From Alistipes sp. (lineage in GTDB: Bacteria > Bacteroidota > Bacteroidia > Bacteroidales > Rikenellaceae): DNA of 41,424 nucleotides. The notes below the pieces were generated by a model. The model was not told the DNA's origin and made no database searches. It worked only from the letters and a program-made list of their open reading frames with translations. Positions 1 to 8,619 of this stretch are shown in pieces (position 1 is the first letter of the stretch; every line of letters begins with the position of its first letter). The stretch is from the NCBI GenBank assembly GCA_029065825.1, contig JAIEHQ010000066.1, positions 1 through 41,424 of the forward strand, written 5' to 3'. A program made the translations under genes and the position numbers.

Positions 1-1
1 G

Positions 2-982
2 TTCCTGGGGATCACGGCCGTCGCCGTGCTGATCGTCTTCGGCGGCTCGCTCGTGGAGTCGGGTTCGCTCTCGGCCGGAGGATTCGTCGGCTTCATCGCC
101 GTCTTCTCGCAGATCACGCGCCCCGTCCGCTCGTTCATCGACCAGTTCGCCAACATCAACCAGGGCATCGCCGCCGGCCAGCGCATCTTCGAGGTGCTGG
201 ACACGCCGGCCGAAATTCAGGACAAGCCCGATGCCCGCACCCTCGAAGGGCTGAAGGAGAAGATCGAGTTCCGCAACGTCCGCTTCTCCTACGACGGCAG
301 CCGCGAAGTGATCGGCGGAGTCTCGTTCGAAGTCGGACGCGGCCAGACCGTCGCGCTCGTCGGCCCCTCGGGCGGCGGCAAATCGACCCTCAGCGAGCTG
401 ATCCCCCGCTTCTACGACCCGACGGGCGGCGACATCCTGATCGACGGAGTGTCAATCCGCGACTACACGCAGGAGAGCCTGCGCGACCACATGAGCATCG
501 TGGCCCAGGATACGGTGCTCTTCAACGACACGATCGAAAACAACATCGCCCTGGGACGGCAGGGAGCCTCGCTCGAAGAGATCGTCGCGGCGGCCAAGGT
601 AGCCAACGCCCACCGCTTCATCGAGGAGACCCCGGAGGGCTACCGCACCAACATCGGCGACCGGGGATCCAAGCTCTCGGGCGGCCAGCGGCAGCGGCTG
701 AGCATCGCCCGCGCGGTGCTCAAGAACCCCGAGATCCTGATCCTCGACGAGGCCACCTCGGCACTCGACACCGAGAGCGAAAAGCTGGTGCAGGAGGCGC
801 TCAACTCGCTGCTCGAGGGGCGCACCTCGATCGTCATCGCCCACCGACTCTCGACCATCCACAACGCCGACAAGATCCTGGTCATCGACCGGGGCCGCAT
901 CGCCGAGGAGGGCACCCACGCCGAACTGATGGCGCGCGGCGGCATCTACTCGAAACTGATCGAGATGCAGAGCTTCGACTGA
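2..982 (+). CDS. ABC exporter, MsbA/lipid-flippase type (3' part only)
   Basis: The 5' end lies outside the window; reading frame 2 is open from the first base. What remains is the last membrane helices and the whole nucleotide-binding domain of a fused TMD-NBD exporter. Visible motifs are Walker A (GPSGGGKST), the ABC signature (LSGGQRQR), Walker B followed by the catalytic Glu (ILILDEATSALD) and the H-loop (IAHRLST), so the ATPase looks intact. The family exports lipids, lipid A or peptides as a homodimer or heterodimer in the inner membrane. MsbA-like lipid export is the likeliest role in a Gram-negative bacterium, but the substrate cannot be read from the ATPase half. A strong hairpin follows 35 bp after the stop, so this is the end of its transcription unit. 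Confidence 0.9.
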   Translation, partial: FLGITAVAVLIVFGGSLVESGSLSAGGFVGFIAVFSQITRPVRSFIDQFANINQGIAAGQRIFEVLDTPAEIQDKPDARTLEGLKEKIEFRNVRFSYDGSREVIGGVSFEVGRGQTVALVGPSGGGKSTLSELIPRFYDPTGGDILIDGVSIRDYTQESLRDHMSIVAQDTVLFNDTIENNIALGRQGASLEEIVAAAKVANAHRFIEETPEGYRTNIGDRGSKLSGGQRQRLSIARAVLKNPEILILDEATSALDTESEKLVQEALNSLLEGRTSIVIAHRLSTIHNADKILVIDRGRIAEEGTHAELMARGGIYSKLIEMQSFD

Positions 983-1017
983 TCCGAAGGCTCCGGCATC
1001 CCCCGCACCAGCAAACT

Positions 1018-1061
1018 CCCCGGAATCCCGCCTCCCCGCACGGATTCCGGGGATTCGTTTT
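1018..1061 (+). terminator. Rho-independent terminator after the ABC exporter
   Basis: A perfect 11-bp inverted repeat (CCCCGGAATCC, 1018-1028, with GGATTCCGGGG, 1042-1052) with a 13-nt loop is followed by a short T-rich tract ending in TTTT at 1058-1061. Confidence 0.75.
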
Positions 1062-1207
1062 GCAGGTCCGCGGGAAAGGCCCGGCACGCCCCGCTCCGGA
1101 TGCGCAGCCGCCCCCCCGGACGGGCGGGTTCGGAGCGGAAACGGCACTCAGGCGGGCACCGGACCGAAAAAACGGAAAGCGAACGGCGGAAAATCCATAT
1201 TTTTTTC

Positions 1208-1216
1208 TAACTTTGC
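1208..1216 (+). promoter_or_regulatory. ileS promoter, Bacteroidota -7 element
   Basis: TAACTTTGC matches the Bacteroidota -7 consensus TAnnTTTGc exactly and lies 26 bp before the ileS ATG. The spot is a sharp AT-rich island after GC-rich DNA. No convincing -33 TTTG was found upstream. Confidence 0.65.
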
Positions 1217-1242
1217 ATTTTAGGAACAAACAGCAACGATAT

Positions 1243-4200
1243 ATGAAGTTCAAAGAGTATAAAGGCCTCGATCTGCCGGGGTTGGCCGCCGACATTCTCA
1301 AGGAGTGGGACGCTGAAGACACGTTCCACAAAAGCATCTCGACCCGCGAGGGACATCCTTCGTTCGTCTTCTACGAAGGTCCTCCCTCGGCCAACGGCAC
1401 GCCGGGCATCCACCACGTGATGGCCCGCACGATCAAGGACGTATTCTGCCGCTACAAAACCCAGCAGGGTTATCTGGTCCACCGCAAGGCGGGTTGGGAC
1501 ACGCACGGACTCCCCGTAGAGCTGGGTGTCGAGAAGAAGCTCGGCATTACCAAGGAAGACATCGGCCGCAAGATCTCGGTCGAGGAGTACAACCGCGCCT
1601 GCCGCGAGGCGGTCATGGAGTTCACGGGCATGTGGGAGGACCTGACCCGACGCATGGGTTACTGGGTCAATATGGACGATCCCTACATCACCTACGACAA
1701 CAAATACATCGAGACGCTCTGGTGGCTGCTCAAGCAGCTCTACGACAAGGGGCTGCTCTACAAGGGATACACCATCCAGCCCTACTCGCCGGCCGCCGGC
1801 ACGGGTCTCTCGACCCACGAGCTGAACCAGCCGGGCTGCTACCGCGACGTGAAGGACACCACCTGCACGGCGCAGTTCCGCATCGTACGCGACGAGCGGA
1901 GCGAGAAGCTCTTCGAGCTGGCCGAAGGGGAGCTTTACTTCCTGGCCTGGACGACGACCCCCTGGACGCTGCCTTCGAATACGGCGCTGGCCGTAGGCCC
2001 GGCGATCGAATACGTCGCCGTCAAGTGCCGCAACCCCTACACGGACGCGCCGCAGACGGTCGTCCTGGCCAAAGAGCTCGTAAGCTCCTGCTTTACCAAG
2101 AAGCAGGAGGGTACGTTCGAAATACTGCCCTTCAGCTGCAAGGGCGTCGCACTGGAGGGGATCCGCTACGAGCAGCTCATTCCCTGGATCAAACCCGACG
2201 GCGATGCGTTCCGCGTGATCGTGGGCGACTACGTGACCGTGTCGGACGGTACGGGCATCGTACACATCGCCCCGACCTTCGGTGCGGACGACGACCGTGT
2301 GGCGCGCGCCGCAGGCATCGCCCCGCTGTTCGTGGTCGATCGGGCCGGCAAGAACCAGCCGATGGTCGATAAGCGGGGACGTTTCTTCCCCGTCGAGGAC
2401 CTCGACCCGGAGTTCGTGCGCAGCAACGTCGATGAGACCGCCTACGCCGAGTGGGCCGGCCGCTACGTGAAGAACGCCTACGACGAGACCCTGGCCGACG
2501 ACGCACCGACGCTCGATGTCGATCTGGCCGTCGCCCTCAAGGCGGATAACAAGGTCTTCAAGATCGAAAAGCATACCCACTCCTACCCCCACTGCTGGCG
2601 CACGGACAAGCCGGTGCTCTACTACCCGCTCGACTCGTGGTTCATCCGCACCACCGCCCTGCGCGACCGCATGATCGAACTCAACAAGACGATCCGCTGG
2701 CGGCCCGAATCGACCGGCACGGGACGTTTCGGCAAGTGGCTCGAAGGACTGGTCGATTGGAACCTCTCGCGCTCGCGCTTCTGGGGCACCCCGCTGCCGA
2801 TCTGGGCGACGGAGGACTACTCGGAGATGAAGTGCATCGGTTCGGTCGAGGAGCTGATGGCCGAAATCGAGAAGTCGATCGCCGCCGGCGTGATGAAGGA
2901 GAATCCCTACAAGGACTTCAAGCCGGGCGACATGTCGCCGGAAAACTACGCTACCGACCGGCTCGACCTGCACAAGCCCTATGTGGACTCGATCGTGCTG
3001 GTTTCGTCGAAAGGAGAGCCGATGCACCGCGAGAGCGATCTGATCGACGTCTGGTTCGACTCGGGTGCCATGCCCTACGCCCAGCTGCACTATCCGTTCG
3101 AGAACGGGGGCGAGCAGTTCAAGACCGTCTATCCGGCCGACTTCATCGCCGAGGGTGTCGATCAGACGCGCGGCTGGTTCTTCACGCTGCACGCCATCGC
3201 CACGATGCTCTTCGACTCGGTGGCATTCAAGAACATCATATCGAACGGTCTGGTGCTGGACAAGAACGGCAACAAAATGTCCAAGCGGCTGGGCAACGCC
3301 GTCGATCCATTCGAGATTCTCTCGACCTACGGTGCCGACGCGACGCGCTGGTACATGATCTCCAACTCGCAGCCCTGGGACAACCTCAAGTTCGACCGCG
3401 ACGGAGTGGACGAGGTGCGCCGCAAGTTCTTCGGCACCCTCTACAACACCTACTCTTTCTTCGCGCTCTACGCCAACGTCGATGGCTTCACGGGCAAGGA
3501 GGCCGAGGTGCCGATGGCCGAGCGTCCCGAGATCGACCGCTGGATCATCTCGCTGCTCAACACGCTGGTCCGCAACGTGACCGAAGCGCTCGAAGGCTAC
3601 GATCCCACGCCGGCGGCCCGCATGATCCAGGAGTTCGTGTGCGAGAACCTCTCGAACTGGTACGTCCGCCTCAACCGCAAGCGCTTCTGGGGCGGCGGAC
3701 TGACCGCCGACAAGCTGGCGGCCTACCAGACGCTCTACACCTGCCTGGAGACCGTCTCGATGCTCGCGGCTCCTTTCGCGCCGTTCATCTCCGACCGCAT
3801 CTTCCGCGACCTGAACGCCGTGAGCGGCCGCCACACGGAGGAGTCGGTACACCTGGCGACCTTCCCCGTCTGCGACGAGCGGCTGATCGACACGGAACTG
3901 GAGCAGATGATGGCCCTCGCACAGCAGGCCTCGTCGATGGTGCTCGCCCTGCGCCGCAAGGTAAACATCAAGGTGCGCCAGCCTCTGAAGAAGATCCTCA
4001 TCCCGGTACTCGACCACGACATGGCCCGCCGCATCGAGGCGGTGCGCAACCTGGTCATGAACGAAGTGAACGTCAAGGAGATCGAGCTGATCGAAAAGAC
4101 CACGGGACTCATTACCAAGCGCATCAAGCCCAACTTCAAGACCCTCGGTCCCAAGTACGGCAAGCAGATGAAGCAGATCGCCGCACTCACGGCCACCTTC

Positions 4201-4641
4201 TCCCAGGAGCGGATCGCCGAGATCGAGGCCGCCGCGGAGACCGTGCTCGACATCGCCGGCGAACGGATCGTCGTCACGCCCGCCGACTTCGAGATCACCT
4301 CGGAGGACATGCCGGGCTGGCTGGTCGCAACGGAGGGCAAGCTGACCGTCGCGCTCGACATTACCGTAACCGACGAGCTGCGGGCCGAAGGAACCGCCCG
4401 CGAACTGGTAAACCGCATCCAGAATCTGCGCAAGGATTCGGGGCTGGAGGTAACGGACCGCATCCGGGTGGAGATCGAAGAGCTGGAGAGCCTGCGTCCG
4501 GCGCTGGAGCGCTTCGCCGACTACATCGCGCTCCAGACCCTTGCCGACAAGGTAGCCTTCGCCGCCTCGCCCGCCGGGACATTCACGGTAACGACCGAAG
4601 TGGACGAGCAGAGCGTAAAGATCGCACTGACCAAAATTTAA
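1243..4641 (+). CDS. ileS: isoleucyl-tRNA synthetase, type 2 with GxHH signature
   Basis: Charges tRNA-Ile with isoleucine in the cytoplasm. The protein has 1132 residues, the size usual for the large Bacteroidota enzyme. The Rossmann catalytic core is followed by an inserted editing domain (roughly residues 190-400), the KMSKR loop at 678-682 and the anticodon-binding C-terminus. The first class I signature, normally HxGH, reads G55-I56-H57-H58: the first and third positions are swapped. Published work on IleRS2 enzymes (Brkic et al. 2023) links this GxHH variant to extreme mupirocin resistance while keeping activity, so the enzyme should be functional. The ATG at 1243 was chosen because the frame upstream is low-quality sequence containing the promoter. 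A terminator directly follows, so the gene is probably monocistronic. Confidence 0.97.
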   Translation: MKFKEYKGLDLPGLAADILKEWDAEDTFHKSISTREGHPSFVFYEGPPSANGTPGIHHVMARTIKDVFCRYKTQQGYLVHRKAGWDTHGLPVELGVEKKLGITKEDIGRKISVEEYNRACREAVMEFTGMWEDLTRRMGYWVNMDDPYITYDNKYIETLWWLLKQLYDKGLLYKGYTIQPYSPAAGTGLSTHELNQPGCYRDVKDTTCTAQFRIVRDERSEKLFELAEGELYFLAWTTTPWTLPSNTALAVGPAIEYVAVKCRNPYTDAPQTVVLAKELVSSCFTKKQEGTFEILPFSCKGVALEGIRYEQLIPWIKPDGDAFRVIVGDYVTVSDGTGIVHIAPTFGADDDRVARAAGIAPLFVVDRAGKNQPMVDKRGRFFPVEDLDPEFVRSNVDETAYAEWAGRYVKNAYDETLADDAPTLDVDLAVALKADNKVFKIEKHTHSYPHCWRTDKPVLYYPLDSWFIRTTALRDRMIELNKTIRWRPESTGTGRFGKWLEGLVDWNLSRSRFWGTPLPIWATEDYSEMKCIGSVEELMAEIEKSIAAGVMKENPYKDFKPGDMSPENYATDRLDLHKPYVDSIVLVSSKGEPMHRESDLIDVWFDSGAMPYAQLHYPFENGGEQFKTVYPADFIAEGVDQTRGWFFTLHAIATMLFDSVAFKNIISNGLVLDKNGNKMSKRLGNAVDPFEILSTYGADATRWYMISNSQPWDNLKFDRDGVDEVRRKFFGTLYNTYSFFALYANVDGFTGKEAEVPMAERPEIDRWIISLLNTLVRNVTEALEGYDPTPAARMIQEFVCENLSNWYVRLNRKRFWGGGLTADKLAAYQTLYTCLETVSMLAAPFAPFISDRIFRDLNAVSGRHTEESVHLATFPVCDERLIDTELEQMMALAQQASSMVLALRRKVNIKVRQPLKKILIPVLDHDMARRIEAVRNLVMNEVNVKEIELIEKTTGLITKRIKPNFKTLGPKYGKQMKQIAALTATFSQERIAEIEAAAETVLDIAGERIVVTPADFEITSEDMPGWLVATEGKLTVALDITVTDELRAEGTARELVNRIQNLRKDSGLEVTDRIRVEIEELESLRPALERFADYIALQTLADKVAFAASPAGTFTVTTEVDEQSVKIALTKI

Positions 4642-4647
4642 ATCCGC

Positions 4648-4671
4648 AAAACGGGCCGAACGGCCCGTTTT
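4648..4671 (+). terminator. Rho-independent terminator of ileS
   Basis: Near-perfect inverted repeat AAAACGGGCC / GGCCCGTTTT around a GAAC loop, starting 7 bp after the ileS stop. The A and T runs on the two sides could make it work in both directions. Confidence 0.85.
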
Positions 4672-4681
4672 CGGCAAAATA

Positions 4682-4713
4682 TTTGGAAGTGCAGGAAAAA
4701 AGCTCTATATTAG
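4682..4713 (+). promoter_or_regulatory. promoter of the DksA/TraR-like gene
   Basis: TTTG (4682-4685) and TATATTAG (4706-4713, one mismatch to TAnnTTTG) are 20 bp apart, which fits the Bacteroidota -33/-7 arrangement. It lies between the ileS terminator and the ATG at 4741. Confidence 0.6.
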
Positions 4714-4740
4714 TAACTGTATAATTAAAAAAACGCAAGT

Positions 4741-5124
4741 ATGGCCGACGAGAGAACCAGATACAGCGACGCTGAACTCGAGGAGTTCCGCCAACTCATC
4801 CAGAAGAAATTGGAATCGGCACGCGCCGACTACGAACTGTTGCGTGCGACGATCACGCACACCGCCGACAACGACACGGAGGATACTTCGCCCACTTTCA
4901 AGGTGCTCGAAGAGGGGGCCACGACGCTCTCGAAGGAGGAGAGCGGACGTTTGGCAGCACACCAGCTGAAATTCATCCGCAACCTCGAAATGGCCCTCGT
5001 GCGCATCGAGAACAAGACCTACGGAATCTGCAAGACCACGGGCAAGCTGATCCCGAAGGAGCGTCTGATGAAGGTGCCCCATGCCACCGAGTGCATCGAG
5101 GCGAAAGAGGCGCGCAACCGTTAG
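4741..5124 (+). CDS. DksA/TraR-family regulator with a two-cysteine finger
   Basis: A 127-residue protein with an N-terminal helical hairpin (about residues 10-90) and a C-terminal finger (about 90-125). DksA-like proteins enter the RNA polymerase secondary channel and tune transcription, often with ppGpp. In the finger the four zinc-binding Cys of classical DksA are reduced: C97 is kept, the next position is Thr (CKTT), and in the distal pair only C118 remains (ATEC). It is therefore probably a zinc-independent form, as known for some DksA paralogues. It has its own promoter and terminator, so it is expressed as a single gene. Its place just after ileS probably has no functional meaning. Confidence 0.85.
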   Translation: MADERTRYSDAELEEFRQLIQKKLESARADYELLRATITHTADNDTEDTSPTFKVLEEGATTLSKEESGRLAAHQLKFIRNLEMALVRIENKTYGICKTTGKLIPKERLMKVPHATECIEAKEARNR

Positions 5125-5150
5125 CCTGCCTGCGATTCCCAGCCGAACGA

Positions 5151-5187
5151 ACCGGCCCGCCAGTTTCCTGGCGGGCCGGTTTTCTTT
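5151..5187 (+). terminator. Rho-independent terminator of the DksA/TraR gene
   Basis: A perfect 13-bp stem (ACCGGCCCGCCAG / CTGGCGGGCCGGT) with a TTTC loop followed by TTTCTTTT. It separates this gene from the converging M56 peptidase gene. Confidence 0.9.
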
Positions 5188-5243
5188 TGCCGCTCCCCCC
5201 CATGCCCTCATCCGGCAGGGAGCGGTTTCAAAAGAGGGCGTAC

Positions 5244-7982
5244 CTAATCTTCACGACTATTCTCCGCTGCGGCCAACCGTTTCGCCGTCCGAGAATTTTT
5301 TCGGAGCGTGACCCGCACCACACCCCCGGCCGCACGGCTGCCGTAACGCTCCGACAGCTCCCCGGCCTCACGCGCGACCTCTTCGCCGCCGAAGACCTGC
5401 ACGATCTCGATATCGCGCTCCGGAATCCGCTCCAGTGTCAAAACGGGGACAGGCCGGTCATCTACCAGAACCAACGGCAAGGAGAAGGGATCCGCCCGTT
5501 TCAGATTCCGCAGGCCGAACTTGCGGACCTTGAAGGTATTCTTGCCGTCCACCGAGACGAACTCCCCTTTCAGGTAACGGAAGGGGTGGTTTTTCGCATC
5601 GTACACGGTCGGCTCGTCATCATCCTCCCGACCGGCATAGCGGGAGGTTACGCACACCACCCCGTTGCAGGCTGCCGGACCGTATGTCTCAAACACCCTC
5701 CCGCCGGGTGCAGGAACGATGCGGATCGAGGCGATATGGTCGGCCGCCCCCGGGTTGCCGAGCATCCGAAAATCGACGATCCGCCCGTCCCACAGCGTCA
5801 GCGGGAAGCATCCGGTCCTCCAGGGCTCGACACGGCGCAGTCCGAGTTTCGAAACGCGGTAGGTGTCCGGCTGCCCGGGCAGCGGCTCGAAATCGCCCTC
5901 CAGCCAGTGAAACGGATCGGGCTTCGGTCCCGCCTTCCCGGATTCCCCCGCGAGCGGGCGGCTCGTCAGCTCCACGACGCCCATGCGCCCCCGACGACCG
6001 TACCTCTTCACGGCCTCCTCCCGACGCAGCAAGGTAGCCGATGCGATCTCCCGACTGCTTATCCCGAAGAGTTCGAACTGCCCGATCGGCTCGCCGTCCA
6101 ACAGCCAGAGCGCCTGCTCCGCCCCGAAGCGGGGAATCAAACGGGCCGGATCCGCATCCTCAGCGAACAGAAAGGTGGTCGTCAGCCTCTCCTCCGACGC
6201 AATGACCGACACGGCCGGATCGTCCGCACACTTCGCCGCATACCGCTCGACGGCCTGCCGCACGGAGCGGTCGAACAGAGGCAGCAGACCGTCCGGAATC
6301 TCCTCGCCCAGCACCAGGCACAGCTGCATGTCTTCCCGGCTCCAGGCCGAGGAATCGGACCTTCCCCACCTATGTCGGCCATCATAGGGTCCGAAGAAGA
6401 ACTGAACTATTCCGTCGGCCGACTTCTCCCCGTACACTGCCAGCAGTTCGGGATCCTTCACGACCCGGGCAAAGAGCACGTTCGCCTGTTCCCGCTCCGT
6501 ATAGTGCGCCAGCGTGTCGCACAACGCCTCGGGTGCGACCTCCTGCCCATCCCATAACAGAAGCGGCAGATGCGCGGGATCGAACCGGAAATCGGAGGGT
6601 GTGCCGTTCGTCTGATAAATGACTCCCCGCTGTCCGGGAATGGAGATCGTCAGCTCGAAGCCTCCGTCCAGCCGCACGTCGAAATGAAGATCGCAATCGG
6701 GAACTCCGAAGCCCAACGCGCCAGCAAGCTCCCCCCTGTTGAAATAGTACCACGTGACTCCGCCCGTGACATCCGCAATCGCGAAGCCTCCTTCGGCATC
6801 GGTCACAACCGGCTGCGGAGCGCCGCACAGCAACTCGAACCCCTCGATCGGGCAGTCCTCCCCGTCCAAAACCCGGCCGGTTATCGTGCAGCTCCTCTTC
6901 GGCCGTCCGGCGGCCAGCTCCAGTTCGGAGAAAAGCCCCCGCAGACGCGCGACAGCGGCGGGCGACTGCTCCGACGGACTTTCCGGCATCGAGGTAGCCG
7001 CCCCGGCCGGCCGGGAGAGGATGGTTTTCCCGGATTTTTTCATACCTTTGTCCTCCGGAAGGACATAGGAGGTTCGTGCGAAAGCGCACAGCGCCAGGCA
7101 CGTAAGCGGCAGAACATAGAGCGCCTTGGCTCCGGCCCACCCCGATGACTTTTTACGAGACATCATGGTAATACGTTTTTTAAGGTTACTATGATTCAGG
7201 CTGTTGGCAACAGAGCACCACCTCCCGCCAATGGCCTTTCTTATGAGCAGCATCTGATAGTCGCGCGCGTCGGCCCCCGCACGCAGCACCTCCCGATCGG
7301 CCTGAAATTCATGCACGGCACGCAGTTCGCGGCGCAGCAGCCACATCGCCGGATTGAACCACTGCAAACACCCCAGCAGATCGACCGCCAGCAGATCGCA
7401 GGAGTGGTGCAACCGGATATGCGCCCGCTCATGCAACAGAATCGTCGTCCCGTCGCGCTCCCAGTCCTCACGGGAGAGGACCGCATAACGCATCCAGCTG
7501 AAGGGAGGCTGCCGCCGGTCGAGCAGCACCAGACAGCTCCCGTCCGCCTGCCCGATCCGCTCGCCGCTGCGCACCAGCCGCCCGATCAGCACCCCATTCC
7601 GAAACATACGCCCCGCCAGCAAGCAGACTCCTGCGAGATACACCGCCAACAGAAGCGTCCCCACCCCCAGCGGCTGCCGCACCCCCGCCGCCGCAGCGGG
7701 ACGGGGCGCGGGAAGCTCCGCGACCGGTTCCATAGACAAATCATCCATAGGCGCTGCCGACAGAACGGTCGAAAGCGGAAGGGCTGCTCCCCCTGAGTCC
7801 GGCAGCTCCCGCTCGACGGTAACGACGCACAGAGGCAGCAGCAGCGAAAGGGGCAGCATGCCGCACAGCAGAACGCGCCGGATCCGGTAGCAGGTATCGC
7901 GGCCGAGCAGCAGTTCGTAGCAGAGGAAGAAAGCGATCAGGCAGCCTCCCGCTTTCAGGACATGGAGCAGCAACGCAGACAT
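5244..7982 (-). CDS. BlaR1/MecR1-type M56 membrane peptidase with four plug-like C-terminal repeats
   Basis: 912 residues. The N-terminal part has hydrophobic segments (about 5-25, 37-56, 104-123, 285-301) and an M56 zinc-peptidase core with H184-E185-x-x-H188 and a downstream acidic ligand region (HEFQAD, 224-229). BlaR1-like proteins sense envelope or antibiotic stress and proteolytically relieve BlaI-type repression. Outside the membrane follows a carboxypeptidase-regulatory-like beta-sandwich (about 365-405). After it come four copies of a motif resembling the end of a TonB-receptor plug: a hydrophobic strand with a WDG or DG turn, then YGxxAxxGVVxVT. The copies lie near 472-530, 624-676, 727-781 and 836-895. 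No beta-barrel follows. The gene starts 7 bp after the BlaI-like gene, so the two are co-transcribed. The ligand is unknown; beta-lactam sensing is only one option. Confidence 0.88.
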   Translation of the reverse strand: MSALLLHVLKAGGCLIAFFLCYELLLGRDTCYRIRRVLLCGMLPLSLLLPLCVVTVERELPDSGGAALPLSTVLSAAPMDDLSMEPVAELPAPRPAAAAGVRQPLGVGTLLLAVYLAGVCLLAGRMFRNGVLIGRLVRSGERIGQADGSCLVLLDRRQPPFSWMRYAVLSREDWERDGTTILLHERAHIRLHHSCDLLAVDLLGCLQWFNPAMWLLRRELRAVHEFQADREVLRAGADARDYQMLLIRKAIGGRWCSVANSLNHSNLKKRITMMSRKKSSGWAGAKALYVLPLTCLALCAFARTSYVLPEDKGMKKSGKTILSRPAGAATSMPESPSEQSPAAVARLRGLFSELELAAGRPKRSCTITGRVLDGEDCPIEGFELLCGAPQPVVTDAEGGFAIADVTGGVTWYYFNRGELAGALGFGVPDCDLHFDVRLDGGFELTISIPGQRGVIYQTNGTPSDFRFDPAHLPLLLWDGQEVAPEALCDTLAHYTEREQANVLFARVVKDPELLAVYGEKSADGIVQFFFGPYDGRHRWGRSDSSAWSREDMQLCLVLGEEIPDGLLPLFDRSVRQAVERYAAKCADDPAVSVIASEERLTTTFLFAEDADPARLIPRFGAEQALWLLDGEPIGQFELFGISSREIASATLLRREEAVKRYGRRGRMGVVELTSRPLAGESGKAGPKPDPFHWLEGDFEPLPGQPDTYRVSKLGLRRVEPWRTGCFPLTLWDGRIVDFRMLGNPGAADHIASIRIVPAPGGRVFETYGPAACNGVVCVTSRYAGREDDDEPTVYDAKNHPFRYLKGEFVSVDGKNTFKVRKFGLRNLKRADPFSLPLVLVDDRPVPVLTLERIPERDIEIVQVFGGEEVAREAGELSERYGSRAAGGVVRVTLRKNSRTAKRLAAAENSRED

Positions 7983-7989
7983 AAGCGGA

Positions 7990-8355
7990 CTATTTTTCGG
8001 TTTGACTCTCGATGCGGCGGATCAGTTCGCGCAACTCGTCCAGCGAAATCTCCTCCTCCTCGACCAGCGAGGAGACGGCCCCCAGATAGGAGTTGCCGAA
8101 ATATTTGTCCACCACCTTGCGGAGCGTCCGGCGACCGCACTCCTCCCGCCCGACAAGCGGGTAATAACGGTAGGTGCTTCCGTAATCCTCGTGTCCGACA
8201 TAGCCTTTCGCCTCCAGCGAACGGACCATCGTCGATAGGGTGTTGAAATGGGGTTTCGGCTCGGGCCAGAGCGCTACCAGTTCGCGGACGAACAGCGGTC
8301 CCCGCTCCCAGAAACAGCGCATCAGCTCCTCTTCTTTGGGTGTCAGCTTTTCCAT
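7990..8355 (-). CDS. BlaI/MecI/CopY-family transcriptional repressor
   Basis: 121 residues from the ATG at 8355; the open frame extends 30 codons further but that part covers the upstream region. It is a winged-helix protein (about residues 1-75, with the recognition helix around HFNTLSTMVRSLEAKGYV) followed by a helical dimerisation tail rich in Glu. The family represses its own operon and is cleaved when the partner M56 peptidase is activated. Here the partner gene follows at once, the classical order. The promoter overlaps inverted repeats, which fits autoregulation. No beta-lactamase or other obvious target gene lies next to the pair, so the regulon is probably elsewhere. Confidence 0.93.
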   Translation of the reverse strand: MEKLTPKEEELMRCFWERGPLFVRELVALWPEPKPHFNTLSTMVRSLEAKGYVGHEDYGSTYRYYPLVGREECGRRTLRKVVDKYFGNSYLGAVSSLVEEEEISLDELRELIRRIESQTEK

Positions 8356-8425
8356 GACGATACGATTACAAACAAAAACGGCAACGAAACAATCGGTTTG
8401 CGAAGGTTGTGAAGATCCTTCGCAA

Positions 8426-8460
8426 CAAAGATAACTAAATTTCACTCACAATCAACTAAA
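8426..8460 (-). promoter_or_regulatory. promoter of the BlaI-BlaR1 operon
   Basis: On the minus strand TATCTTTG (8426-8433) is an exact Bacteroidota -7 element. TTTAGTTG (8453-8460) supplies a -33 TTG at 19 bp spacing. The whole stretch is AT-rich in contrast to its surroundings. Confidence 0.75.
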
Positions 8461-8478
8461 AAATATAGTTAAAGTGAA
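8441..8478. promoter_or_regulatory. candidate operator: nested inverted repeats at the BlaI promoter
   Basis: TTCACT (8441-8446) pairs with AGTGAA (8473-8478), and inside it AACTA (8454-8458) pairs with TAGTT (8466-8470). A further AACTAAA copy sits at 8433-8439, beside the -7 element. The inner repeat covers the -33 element, where a dimeric repressor would block polymerase. The assignment to the BlaI-like protein is inferred from position and symmetry; the motif is not the Staphylococcus TACA/TGTA operator. Confidence 0.5.
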
Positions 8479-8556
8479 TATTTTCCACAACACACTAATT
8501 ACAAAAAAAATTAAACTACGACGAAAAATCATCGGACAGCGCGACACTACATACAC

Positions 8557-8594
8557 AAAAAAGCGTTCCGCCTCCCTTTCGGGAGACGGAACGC
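8557..8594 (-). terminator. Rho-independent terminator of the nine-gene operon
   Basis: GCGTTCCGcCTCCC (8563-8576) pairs with GGGAGaCGGAACGC (8581-8594) around a TTTC loop. On the minus strand it is followed by TTTTTT (complement of 8557-8562). It lies 25 bp after the last stop codon. Confidence 0.9.
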
Positions 8595-8619
8595 CGCAGC
8601 GGGCAGCCATGCGCAGCGA

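Noticed and set aside
1060..1242. N-terminal extension of IleRS by 61 residues
   Set aside because: It begins inside the preceding terminator, contains the promoter and is not like any IleRS N-terminus.
1207..4677. Minus-strand open frame of more than 1100 codons opposite ileS
   Set aside because: It is the antisense shadow of a highly conserved gene in GC-rich DNA; the translation is Asp/Arg/Val/Leu/Gly-rich with no recognisable domain and it crosses the ileS promoter and terminator.
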